Source of the DNA: Micromussa lordhowensis
Taxonomy: Eukaryota > Cnidaria > Anthozoa > Scleractinia > Lobophylliidae
NCBI GenBank assembly: GCA_964020085.1
Contig: OZ026606.1
Coordinates: 13,005,297-13,069,296, forward strand
Length of the DNA stretch: 64,000 nucleotides
Reading direction: 5' to 3'
Part shown: positions 47,515 through 59,000 of the stretch, piece by piece
Layout of the letters: the number at the start of each line of letters is the position of its first letter
Numbering within the stretch: the stretch's first letter is position 1
Position numbers and translations under genes: made by a program
The notes under the pieces: model-generated
What the model saw: the letters and a program-made list of their open reading frames with translations, nothing else
Told to the model about the DNA's origin: nothing
Databases searched by the model: none

Positions 47515-47705
47515 AACGCAAAGCGATGTTTTGATAAAAAGAATCCAGAATTATTGCCTGAGAGCTGAAAGTTAAATCTTTTTACAACTTTTTCTACGTT
47601 ATATGGACGAAAAAATTACCTCGACAGGCTACAAAAGAGAACGAAACAAAAAACATAGCAAAACAGCATAACATAATTTATTGTATCAGGTTAAAGCGTG
47701 TTACT

Positions 47706-48665
47706 CTTATCTCCAAGGACATGTCATTTTCTGCTAATTAGAACATACCAGAAGTAAAAACACACACGCAAACACCAAGAAAGTAAACATTTACCGTACA
47801 ATAAGCTGTCTCTTAACACTATATATATAACACTACTTTTTCAGTAGTGGTTACAAGAATAACGATATATCTTGTTTGTTTCAAAACAACATTTGCCACG
47901 ATATCAATCTATCACAACAAGTGGCGTTCAGCACGAAAACGAGAAAAAACCCTATCTCTGGATAATTTCAGCAGGCTCGTGTAAAAAAAGTGGCGCGGAA
48001 TCGATAGCTGGTTACAACTTATCTCCAAGGACATGTCATTTTCTGCTAATTAGAACATACCAGAAGTAAAAACACACACACAGTCACACACACACGCAAA
48101 CACCAAGAAAGTAAACATTTACCGTACAATAAGCTGTCTCTTAACACTATATATATAACACTACTTTTTAGTAGTTAGAAGAATAACTATATATCTTGTT
48201 TGTTTCAAAACAACACTTGCCACGATATCAATCTATCACAACACGTGGCGTTCGGCACGAAAACGAGAAAAAACCCTATCTCTGGATAATTTCAGCAGGC
48301 TCGTGTAAAAAAAGTGGCGCGGAATCGATAGCTGGTTACAACTTATCTCCAAGGACATGTCATTTTCTGCTAATTAGAACATACCAGAAGTAAAAACACA
48401 CACACAGTCACACACACACGCAAACACCAAGAAAGTAAACATTTACCGTACAATAAGCTGTCTCTTAACACTATATATATAACACTACTTTTTAGTAGTT
48501 AGAAGAATAACTATATATCTTGTTTGTTTCAAAACAACACTTGCCACGATATCAATCTATCACAACACGTGGCGTTCGGCACGAAAACGAGAAAAAACCC
48601 TATCTCTGGATAATTTCAGCAGGCTCGTGTAAAAAAAGTGGCGCGGAATCGATAGCTGGTTACAG
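47706..48665. repeat. Three tandem copies of a ~324-bp unit
   Basis: Units start near 47,706, 48,018 and 48,342. The second and third are almost identical and 324 bp long. The first is 12 bp shorter because it lacks an ACACAGTCACAC segment, and it carries a few substitutions. Repeated open frames of 65 codons in successive units are not supported as genes. Confidence 0.9.
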
Positions 48666-49841
48666 CTCATCCTTCAAATAAGTAGTTTTTGAGCTTGTTC
48701 AAGCGGAGGTGAATTATTGTCTATCTGCTAATGTTTCTCATTCGTGCATTCGTGAATTCGTAACCCAATGGAGCTGGAGTAGGAGGAGACTGACAGTACA
48801 ACTCGATGTAATTTAGAGCGACTACGTTAGGACATATGAATGGACTCGCTTTATTTAATTAATACAAACTCCATTCTCACCCTTCATAAATCATTATCCA
48901 AGCTCAGTGGCTCACAGCCACGTTGATATTTCTTCCTGTTTCCGTATTAAAAAGTACTGTGACAGGTGACAATATTTCAGGCCATAGAACCTTGCAAAAC
49001 TACACGCTTAAACAGACTTGGTAGCTATACGATAAACAGTTTCTTTGTTATCGCTCCCAGAATTTTGTTTCTGTGACAGAACGTTTCTCTTCTTACCAAA
49101 CATTTAACTTTGCATAATTAGTAAATATGTTGCGATCAATCCAAAATTCACGGGCAAAAGCATTCCACAACTACACGGTAAACACACTCAAAAAGCGTTT
49201 TATCGACGTTTTGATCTAGTCTTTGGCAAATTCTCTTCGGGTAAGCATTTCCGAAATAAACGCCAGAACATCAACCTTCACGTTTCTTGTCTGCAAGAAT
49301 TTGCTTTTTTTTAAAGCGTTTTTCCTCTTGTCGAACATTTAAGATAAAAACAAATATCTTGCAATTAAATCACGGTGAAAAGCATGCTTAAAGCAACACT
49401 ACTAAAAAAGCAAGCGTTTCCAAATAATAGCTTGAACTTCTACCTTCACGTTTCTTGTCTGCGAGCAGTCTTTGTCGATTCACTGATGACTATAGACACA
49501 AAATAACCTGATCAATCTGTTGCGGTACAACAGCTAACCACACACCATAGGTCGTATGAAATCTCTCATGACGTAATACTCTTAATCGGCTAGTCATGTG
49601 ACCACCCAGAAAAAGTGGCAGACCGCTTTGATTATTGCTGTCACAAACTGTGTGGGTTTCAATACCTCAAGCAGTCGCTAAAAACTAGAAGCTCTATTGG
49701 GGTTCGAAGTCGAATTTTGCCGATGAAGAATGCTACATTATTTCTGCCGTCTCCAAAGTATAGAAGAGTTTCGTTCAAAAAGAAATTAGGCAGCCGAATG
49801 GAGCAGAAATTTTCGACGGTTAGCGCATGTAAAACGTCACT
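48666..49841. other. Unassigned sequence, no gene recognised
   Basis: No splice-supported exon, RNA gene or clear repeat was found. A plus-strand frame at 49,615-49,857 runs into the dispersed repeat and is probably chance. Confidence 0.4.
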
Positions 49842-50155
49842 TGCCGAATCGAAGTGAAACCAGTGGATCCGTCTCTTGAATCTTTTAATTCGGAGGTAAT
49901 TTATTTTCTTCTTTGTACGGTATCTTGGATATTAAAAGTATTTCTGTCACACGGCCGATTAGCCGAGAAGATCTGTATTTGATTTTATACAGCAATGCAA
50001 AATGATTGACAGTTTTGTTGACCGATGCCCGGGTTTATATTTCATCTGCTATCAGGTTGATGCAAGTTTGTATTTAGGCAGATATTTAAACACTGTTTTT
50101 TGACATAGTCAAGAATTGTATTTGCAAAATGGTAAATAAAACGTCGTTTTATGTA
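49842..50155. repeat. Dispersed repeat body, second copy (TTGCCGAATCGAAGTG family)
   Basis: Near-identical to 35,083-35,390, from GCCGAATCGAAGTGAAACCA through TTTATGTAGCGAA. In the left copy a tRNA-like head precedes it; here unrelated sequence does. Confidence 0.8.
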
Positions 50156-50439
50156 GCGAACAATGTGCCGTGATGTTTATTCAGGCAACATAAATCAAAA
50201 CAGCGAAACAACTACCGCCTGTGATTGAAATCATAGTGATACTTCAACTACACTGGATACATACAAATATATTCGCACATTCCAAAACAGTCTCGTCACT
50301 GATTACTGTAGACAGCACATCCCTTAATCACCACAAACAGTAATTTCGCGCGACTCTTTTACATCAATAAAGGGGATAAGTTTCTAAAGGAACTGTGGTG
50401 CTGCGTCGGCGGGGAGCAAGATCTTTTAGATCTTATAAC

Positions 50440-50861
50440 CGCGCTTTTAAAATTTAACTGTTTTCTAAGTTGCATATGTTCAAAGGGTTTTGGCGAGCGC
50501 CGAGGTTTTATTTTTCTCCCAGAAAACTCCACCATTGCTTCTGGCAAAATAAACACGATCTTATTTATCACCGTAAGGGCATTACAGTAAATACGGTTTT
50601 ATTTATCACCGTGAGCCCATTCCATGGCGGACGCCAGACGTTTCTTTAGCGCATTGAATATTCCATTCGAAGGTGAACATGCAAGCAAAGTTTGGCCGAG
50701 CAGAGATCTGGTTCAGCTCTCCGACATGACAAAAAAAAAAAAAAATAAACCCCGTGCAGAGCAAGAACCGCGCTCGGCCCATGGCCGCGCGGTTAAAAAA
50801 AATAAAAATAAACCCCGTGCAGAGCAAGAACCGCGCTCGGCCCATGGCCGCGCGGTTAATT
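50440..50861. repeat. GCATTCCATGGC-family repeat, with a duplicated CCGCGCTCGG module
   Basis: It matches the units in the 33,400-36,110 block. The module AACCCCGTGCAGAGCAAGAA / CCGCGCTCGGCCCATGGCCG occurs twice in tandem here (50,748-50,796 and 50,809-50,857). Confidence 0.75.
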
Positions 50862-51258
50862 ATCATTCGATGCATTTTTTCCTTTCTTTACATTGGCCGA
50901 GAGCCCGCCACGTGACCTGCAAATAAATGCCTACAAATAATGGTCTGCTCATGCGTAGTACCGTCTAAACTTGTTTTGCTGCAAATAGCATTCTGCTCAT
51001 GCGTAGTTGGAGCCACGTTCTCGAAAGAAAAAAGGCAGACCGCTTCCCTGAGTTTCCAGTAAGTGATTAAAATGTGGAAACAAACTTGGTGATCGAATGA
51101 TAAAACAATTATTGAACTCGGGTATCGCAAAATATCGTGATTTGTCAGTGTCTCGCAGATCAATTATTTGCCGAAGCCGAAGGCTGAGGCAAATAATTGA
51201 TCGGCTCGCCACTGACAAATCACGATATTTTGCTCAACCTCGTCCAATAATTGTTAAT
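50862..51258. repeat. About 400-bp dispersed element, copy 2
   Basis: Diverged copy of 22,285-22,690. The internal palindrome GATCAATTATTTGCC.GAAGCC with its inverse is better preserved here. Confidence 0.7.
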
Positions 51259-51318
51259 TGTCTCCTTTGACTGGTTCTTACTTATGAGAAGTATAGATGA
51301 CGTCATTAACATTTTCAA

Positions 51319-51858
51319 TAATATTTAACAAATAGATTCCATGTTGCTGTGCGTCTGTTCATCAATAGCTAGTAGTGTTTTAGCAAACCACGACGATGAC
51401 GGCAACGAGAACGTCACCAAACAAAAGGTGTAATGAGCAGAACAATGGTTCTGCACGTGCGTTTTGAATTTGGTACATTTCACACCCGTCATCTGCAAAA
51501 CAACAACGTGAAATAACCAAGTTCTACGTATTTCAGAGAACGTGAACGGCAATAGCTAATTTTCATATCTTCCCTTGGAATTGAACGCTTTCATTTCATA
51601 TTTAGCCTGAGCAAGCTTTAAGACCGATTGGCGTACTGAACAGATCTATGGTTGCGACATTCGAATTTAAAATATAAATCCATTTTTCAGAAGGCGTCGT
51701 CCTCGGCGTCGCCATGGTCATTGCTAAAGCTCACAGATGACGTCAAAATGGGATAAGACACACTCGCCTTCTTTGCTGTCCTTACCTAATTTTGACGTTA
51801 TCTTTGATTTATTACTGAACAGACGCACGGCACCAAGGAATCTGTTTGTTAAATATTA
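51319..51858. mobile_element. 540-bp MITE-like element with ~45-bp terminal inverted repeats
   Basis: The ends read TAATATTTAACAAATAGATT and, reversed, TAATATTTAACAAACAGATT, continuing through GTGCGTCTGTTCA. No transposase-like frame lies inside. Confidence 0.7.
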
Positions 51859-51859
51859 A

Positions 51860-52322
51860 GTGTTTTCTGCAGTTCTCGAGTGTTCTCAAATGTAATGCAC
51901 AGCTTAGGCTTCATTTGCTTTATGCCGAAATAGAGGTTATGTGGCGGAAAACGGTGAAACACGCTTTTTTCTCTGTTTTATACCCCGATAAAACAGGTGT
52001 TTTCGACCAATCAGAGCGCGCACAGGGTCCTATCTATTTAACAAATAAATAAGCCGTGTATTACACTGTGATAAAACACGACGGGCGTTTGAGAACTCGA
52101 GGGAAATGTAGAAAACAGGAGCCGTAGGCGAGTGTTTCCTACATTTCTCGAGTGTTCTCAAATGTCCGGAGTGTTTTATCACAGTGTAATACACGGATTA
52201 GGCTTCTTCATTTGCTTTATGATATAGATTTTTCGCGCGCAAAACAATAAAACACGCTTTTCTATGTTTTATACTCTGATAAACATGGGTTTTTAACAAA
52301 TCAGAGCGCGCGCAGGGTCCTC
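51860..52322. mobile_element. Hairpin element, AGGACCC family (copy 2, with an adjacent partial copy)
   Basis: A partial unit (about 51,870-52,030) is followed by a fuller unit whose palindrome spans 52,051-52,206. Both end with GAGCGCGC.CAGGGTCCT. The family matches 28,067-28,350. Confidence 0.65.
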
Positions 52323-52521
52323 CCAATGTAATAAATTATAATATCGTATAAAAAATTCTTAACATGTAACTCGGTATACCGGCCGCAATAAAAGCTTCTT
52401 TCCAAAACATAATTTTAACAAATCGATACAGGTATACTTTCTAAGACCTTATGCTGACACACCGCAACCGTTCTATGGCCATTGCGTGAAAACGTCCAGC
52501 ACTGTACAGGTGGAAGAAATA

Positions 52522-52630
52522 TAACCTGCGATCAGGCGTTCGATTTTTTGGCGAACAGTAGGAGGAAAAAAGATCGCGGCTTTTTCCCCTTCCACCGTGC
52601 GCCGAAAAAGGAACAAATGATCGCAGGTTA
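52522..52630. mobile_element. 109-bp Mutator-like MITE
   Basis: The inverted ends read TAACCTGCGATCAGGCGTTC and TAACCTGCGATCATTTGTTC inward. The flanking 9-mers GAAGAAATA and GTGGAAATA agree at 7 of 9 positions, consistent with an aged 9-bp duplication. The ends resemble those of the element at 32,694. Confidence 0.6.
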
Positions 52631-52964
52631 GTGGAAATAAAGCGTCATTTGTTTGGTTAGTAAAAATCAGTCGTTGGCGACTAGACTTGTTGAAGTTGAT
52701 TAGATTCCAACATGGTACGTAATCTTTAAAATTGTTTTACATTTATACGGTCTTAAAGATCAAGATTTAGAGAAGGCCACGCAAACTCTCTTCTGAACGC
52801 CATAAGGTTTATTTACAGTCGATAACATTGTTACTTGTATTCTATACAACAATTTTGTAATTACTTTAACGTTAAAAACTTAAGGATCGAAACACGCACT
52901 ATCAACGTTACGCAAGAGGTGCTATTGACAGTTTGTACAAGAGGGAACCGTCGACCGACTACTT

Positions 52965-53043
52965 CCGAGAGAGGGAACCTCCACCAGAAACACCAATTCA
53001 GTTTCCACTCAAATCTAAATGCGTCAATACGGTATTGACTTTA
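52965..53043 (-). pseudogene. Isolated LRR-unit remnant
   Basis: The minus strand reads KVNTVLTHLDLSGN, stop, IGVSGGGSL: one 28-residue LRR unit of the type in the adjacent receptor, with a stop codon in the unit. It lies about 580 bp beyond the receptor's stop. It is probably a displaced, inactivated piece of the LRR array. Confidence 0.65.
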
Positions 53044-53625
53044 AAAAAGTGCCTTGTGATAAAAAAAGTCACTTCCTTTTCTTCTTGAGATTCTGAAAGT
53101 GTGTCCGCTTAACACTTGACTGACAAAATTCTGACATTTCATTTTATCCAAAGGCCGTTTATTTTGAGTGTAAGTTTTGGATTTCACGATCCGCCATCAC
53201 TCACGTTCAAACCTGACCGATTTGACCTCAGAGGGTTGGATCCGGGAAAAGTGATGTCAAAGGCTCACCAGCTTAAAATTTTCAGCGTGTGAACGCAGCT
53301 TATTATGTATGCAAAGTGCGAGTTTAAAAGTGTGAAAGCCCAAAACTCCCGTGCTGCATATTAATTCTGCAGCGTACACACGCATTACATTCTTAAACTA
53401 GTGAGCCTTTGACGTCATTTTCTCCTCGATCCAGCTCTCTCAAGAACTTAAATTTAGTAATGGCGGATCATTCAATAGGAAAGTTCCAGTTAAAATAAAC
53501 AAGTGCCTTTTTTAAATCAAGGATTAAAACTTGGGTCACTTAGTGTTTAGTTAACATAGTTTTGAAATCCAAAGGAATAGCATCAGAGAGGAAACCAGCA
53601 CCAGAAGCACCAATCCCGTTCAAAC

Positions 53626-56096
53626 TCAAATGCAATAAGTCAATACGGTATTGACTTTAATAGCATCAGAGAGGAAACCAGCACCAGAATCACCAATCCT
53701 GTTCCAACACAAATTCAAATGAGTCAATACGGTATTGACTTTAATAGCATCAGAGAGGGAAGCAGCACCAGAATCACCAATCCCGTTCCCACGCAAATTC
53801 AAATTAGTCAATACGGTATTGACTTTAACAGCATCAGAGAGGAAACCAGCACCAGAATCACCAATCTCGTTCCAACACAAATTCAAATTAGTCAATACGA
53901 TATTGACTTTAATAGCATCAGAGAGGAAACCAGCACCAGAATCACCAATCTCGTTCCCACTCAAATTCAAATTAGTCAATACGGTATTGACTTTAATAGC
54001 ATCAGAGAAGAAACCAGCACCAGAATCACCAATCCTGTTCCCACTCAAATGCAAATTAGTCAATACGGTATTGACTTTAATAGCATCAGAGAGGGAACCA
54101 GCACCAGAATCACCAATCTCGTTCCCACTCAAATTCAAATTAGTCAATACGGTATTGACTTTAATAGCATCAGAGAGGAAACCAGCACCAGAAGCACCAA
54201 TCCAGTTCCCACTCAAATTCAAATTAGTCAATACGGTATTGACTTTAATAGCATCAGAGAGGAAACCAGCACCAGAAGCACCAATCTCGTTCCCACTCAA
54301 ATTCAAATTAGTCAATACGGTATTGACTTTAATAGCATCAGAGAGGGAAGCAGCACCAGAATCACCAATCCTGTTCACACTCAAATCCAATTTAGTCAAT
54401 ACGGTATTGACTTTAATAGCATCAGAGAGGAAACCAGCACCAGAATCACCAGTCCTGTTCCCACTCAAATGCAAATTAGTCAATACGGTATTGACTTTAA
54501 TAGCATCAGAGAGGAAACAAGCACCAGAATCACCAATCTTGTTCTCACTCAAATCCAAATTAGTCAAAGTGGTATTTGCAGTAAGAGCTTCACAGAAATA
54601 CTCAAAAAAATCTCCCAGTAGTACATCATAGTCTACAGGTAATTCTAAAGCCTCAATGTCAAGGTCGGAACCAAACGCACGCAGCAATTGCGATTGAAGG
54701 TTTTTCTTGTGGGTTGCGCACTCCTTGATACAGCCAAATGCGAACTCTAGATTCCTTCTTAGTAATTGATGTTTGCTCAGTTTTATGTGTGCGGCGATAG
54801 CTTTCACAAGACACGCTGCGGTTTCTTCACATCGCAAGACAACAATGCCACTCATGAACAAAAACGCTTGATTCAGTTCAGCTAAATATCTCGCATCAGT
54901 CACTACTGTGCCACAGTCAAGTTCTCCGTTGAGAATCTTCGAAGCGAGAAAGAAACCACTAAAGAATTCTTGAAAGCTCTTGTGTAAAAATCCATAACGC
55001 ACACAGGGTTTTCTTCTGCTGCCTGCAGCTTGGACTGATAAAAATCCAAACTTGGTTAAAACACTCGACCTGCGACCACATTTACTCTCTTCAATATATA
55101 GCTCTCCTTGACGCAGAGATATTAATGCCATATGCCCCAGCTGTATTAACTCTTCCTGGTAAACTTTCATTAGGTCTTCGCTGTTGTTCGACAAGTTGTT
55201 CTTCTCTTCGTATCTTCTTAAAACGCAGAGTACAATTTCAATGTATAATTGAGTCCTGCTTGTCGGAAAAGAACCCTTGAAATCCTCACAAATAACACAG
55301 AGTAAAGCTGTGTTTAGAGGATTTGACATCATTTCACGTAAATCTCTAGATCCTGACCGAGGTGAAAGTTGTTCTAGGAGTTTCCGAGCCAAAGGTCTGT
55401 TGTGTTTAAAGTACTTGAGGATGAAACTTTTAGCATCTTGCCTGGTAAATCCCACAATTTCCCACAGGGTATCACAGAACCGCCTAAATTTCATTCCAGC
55501 TTCATGTCTAGATGTAAAAACGATGCGACATTTAGAGAATTCTCTACTTTCAGCAACGTTTTGGTACATGGCTAGTCTACTTGGGTCCGCTTCATCCAAA
55601 CCATCAAGTACTAACAAAACTTTGGACTGATTTTCACGAATGAATTTGAAAAAGTTTTCTTTGGATTCTTTGTCAATGTCTTCAGGGAGAATTTGTTCAT
55701 CTATAGCCTCCCAGATGTTAGACTTGATATCATGGCATCTAAGCAGTAGCAGCAATTCAATTTCTGGAAAAGACTCGTCCCATTCTTCCTGTCTATTTGC
55801 CCAGTCATACGCCAGCTTTTGACAGTAAGTTGTCTTTCCCATACCAGGATCTCCTTCAATCAAAACAGTCCGTGGCTTCTGACATCCTTCATGCGCTTTG
55901 AAGATAGCTGTCATGTTGGTGATTTCTTTAGCCAATTTTCCTCTTGTTTTTTCTTTGTTAACAATCCTGAGCCTGGTGAAAATCTCATCCAGATGAAAGC
56001 TGAAATCTTCACACCAAGGAACTGGCAGAACACTTCCTTCACGGATTTTGTAGAGCTGGCGGATCCTTTCTATCACATTGGATGGATCAGACATGT
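53626..56096 (-). CDS. NACHT-LRR exon of the receptor (822 codons from the internal Met)
   Basis: The exon follows an excellent acceptor (TTTTTCTTTTTCTTAG). From the internal Met, residues 81-89 give Walker A GDPGMGKTT, 159-170 Walker B LLVLDGLDEAD, and 192-198 the sensor segment VFTSRHE, followed by the NACHT winged-helix region with FLHKSFQEFF. This is the STAND NTPase core of NLR proteins, which oligomerises on ligand sensing. From about residue 506 there are 11 full 28-residue LRRs of ribonuclease-inhibitor type (VNTVLTNLxLSGNxIGxSGA...), nearly identical in DNA as 84-bp units. The twelfth unit is one base short against the consensus, so the frame ends early with TYCI. The 300-codon plus-strand frames across this array are mirror images of the repeat. 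A death-fold domain is not present; the HEPN exon upstream takes that place. Confidence 0.95.
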
Positions 56097-59000
56097 CTAA
56101 GAAAAAGAAAAATACAAAAGGTTAAACGTTCTTTTTTGAAGCAAGATAGAAAATACTAAATTAAGGTCTGGATAGTAGCAGACATAAAGATATTTTAAGA
56201 AACAGGACGACACTTTTTAAATACATGTTTCGACAGAAACTTCTGTCATCTTCAGTTTAAATCAGTACAAAGTACAGAGTTGAATATATAGTGTGAAACA
56301 AAATGCTAATTAACTATGAGAACAAAAAAAGACATGGCAATGTAAAAGATTACAAAGAAAGTTTTAAATTAACATGAAAGAGTTGATGATTAAGTGTAGG
56401 TTTTTCCCATAAGATATGAATGGCTTCTTTAATCTTGAGTTGGAAGGTGGTGGACGCGTGATCTAAGATGCTGAAACAGTCATTAGGGCATAAAGTGCGG
56501 CAATGTTCAGAATTTTGTAAATGTTTAAAAATGTGCGAGTTCCTATCACTGGAAATGTGCTCACCTACGCGCGTGGAAAAATGTCGGGTGGTTTCGCCGA
56601 CATAGCAGGCACTACAACCTGCACACAAAAACTTATATACCACACCCGTACGGAGCCCACGAGGGATAGGATCTTTCACACTAAACAAGTTACCGATTTT
56701 AAATGATGAGAAAACTAGCTTAATATCAATGTTGTTACAATAGCGTTTAGCAAAGTGGCGAACTTTTTTCTGTGTGATACTAGAGAAAGGACCAATGTAA
56801 GGTAATTTGAAGTAAAAGGTACGTGTAGTGTCAGAGACGGAAGCCGGGGGATTACAATCTTGGCGAGTAAGTGTGAGTAGTGATTAATAATGTTTTGAAC
56901 CAGAGGAACTGGAAATAAATTCTTCTGAAGGATTTTAGTGAGTTTCGTGATGTCCTCGTGAAAACCCAACCAAGTGTTATTGATCTTGTAGGCTCTGTCA
57001 ACAAGGGTGCGAACGAGACCCAATTTATAGGAATGTGATGTAAAACTAAAGTAATAAGTCAAAAGGCCCGTGAAGGTTTTCTTACGGTAAACACTAGTGA
57101 CAGGAAAATGAGTCTCATTGTTGATCAAAACATCTAAGAAAGGAATCTTGTGGTCTATTTCTTTTTCCATAGTGAATCTAATGTTAGGGTGTCTAGAGTT
57201 GATATAGTTGAAAAGTAGTAGTGCTTCATGCTCCGAATGAAACAGAAAAAATGTGTCATCGACATACCGTCGGTAAAACAATATCTCAGAGTCCTGGAAA
57301 TTTTCTAACCATGATTTTTCGTGATGGCCCATAAATAAATTAGAAAGAACCGGAACGAGGGGGGAGCCCATAGCTACACCATCTATCTGGTCGTAGAAGG
57401 GACCCTTCAATAAAAAGTGGGTCTGAGCGGTGGCTATGGAAAAAAGGCTCACCGCACTTTATGCTCTAATGACTGTTTCAGCATCTTAGATCACGCGTCC
57501 ACCACCTTCCAACTCAAGATTAAAGAACCCATTCATATCTTATGGGAAAAACCTACACTTAATCATCAACTCTTTCATGTTAATTTAAAACTTTCTTTGT
57601 AATCTTTTACATTGCCATGTCTTCTTTTGTTCTTATAGGTAATTAGCATTTTGTTTCACACTATATATTCAACTCTGTACTTTGTACTGATTTAAACTGA
57701 AGATGACAGAAGTTTCTGTCGAAACATGTATTTAAAAAGTGTCGTCCTGTTTCACTAAATTAAGGCCTTTTAAGCTGATACGCAAATTTTTACAGGGAAA
57801 CAATATCAAGAATGTTAATAACATCGCATTACTCGGTATCTTTTTTAAGAACTTGGGAAGAAACGGTTTTGCACAAAATAGCCTCACTGTCATACATGTA
57901 TGTAAGCGTACAGGTATTGAGTTCAACAATTCTTCAATTTCTTGTGACTGTGTCTAGCGCGTGTTACTCTTACGCGCGCTAAAACAATGGTTTTCTAATT
58001 TGTTTCATGCGCGCGCTTTCCGCGCGTACGTACGCATACAAATTTTTGTATCGCGTGGCTAAAATCACCTACTGAAGAAGGGCCAAGCCCGAAACGTTTA
58101 GGTCATTGTACCAAATTTGACACTTTTTAACGATTTTCAGCCTTATATACGACTATTCGACAGTGTCACGCATCGCATGAGTTTTTTGCTCAATCCTATT
58201 GAGTTCAACAGCCTAGACTTTCAACAACTTTCACCACCACTGCACTTACTGATGATCATGTTGTCTAAAAAGCAACATTATACATTGGCATAACAAGCTT
58301 TCCAATTGTTTTACAAGAGACCATTTGCAATTTCCGAACGTTTCAAAATCGAAACGGAAAATGCAAATGAATTGTTGTGAAAAGAGACGGTTATATAGAT
58401 TGAAATGCAATGTTCTTTTTCGGTTTCGTATTTATTTTCAAGAAATCCCTCTCCTTAAATAATTACACGATTGACTAGATCCATTCGCTCGTTCAAGATT
58501 CCAATAGCAACCTCGAGTAGTAAGAGACGTCTGCAACTACTAAAACTATCTAAGAGGTTGGTAAGGAGGTGTGTCCAAAAAGAAAGTTGATTTTAACAAA
58601 TTGTCAAAGTTAAATGACACAAAGACATCTTCAAGATGCTACATCTACTCATCTCGTGATGTTTTGCTTACGTTAGTGTTCTACTCATTAGCTTCGGGCA
58701 ACTTGTACATGTTGTATGAAAAAGCAGTCCTTGTGTCGCACGATTTACTACTGACAAATGAAATAAAGTTTTCACATGATTATTCTGTAACCGAGGGTCT
58801 ATCTAACCCGTGTCACAACTCAAACTCACCCTCATCTCCAGAAGTCTCAATTGTATTTTCCAGCTCATTCATTTTGTCTTTGATGCGGTCCTCGTTCTTT
58901 ATCCACTGCTTCAGGAGCTCCTTGTAATGTTCCTCGGTGACAGAGTCCACTTTCTGATTCATGATTTTGTCCATGGCATCACCACAGCCAGCTCCTCCTA

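Noticed and set aside
47872..48393. Two 65-codon frames with almost the same sequence
   Set aside because: They fall in successive 324-bp tandem units, lack coding signals, and their similarity only reflects the repeat.
53626..54580. CRISPR-like regular repeat array
   Set aside because: The repeats are contiguous coding LRR units without spacers, in an animal genome.
53719..54631. Two ~300-codon open frames on the plus strand
   Set aside because: They are the opposite-strand reading of the 84-bp LRR-coding repeat array, in which any stop-free frame repeats itself.
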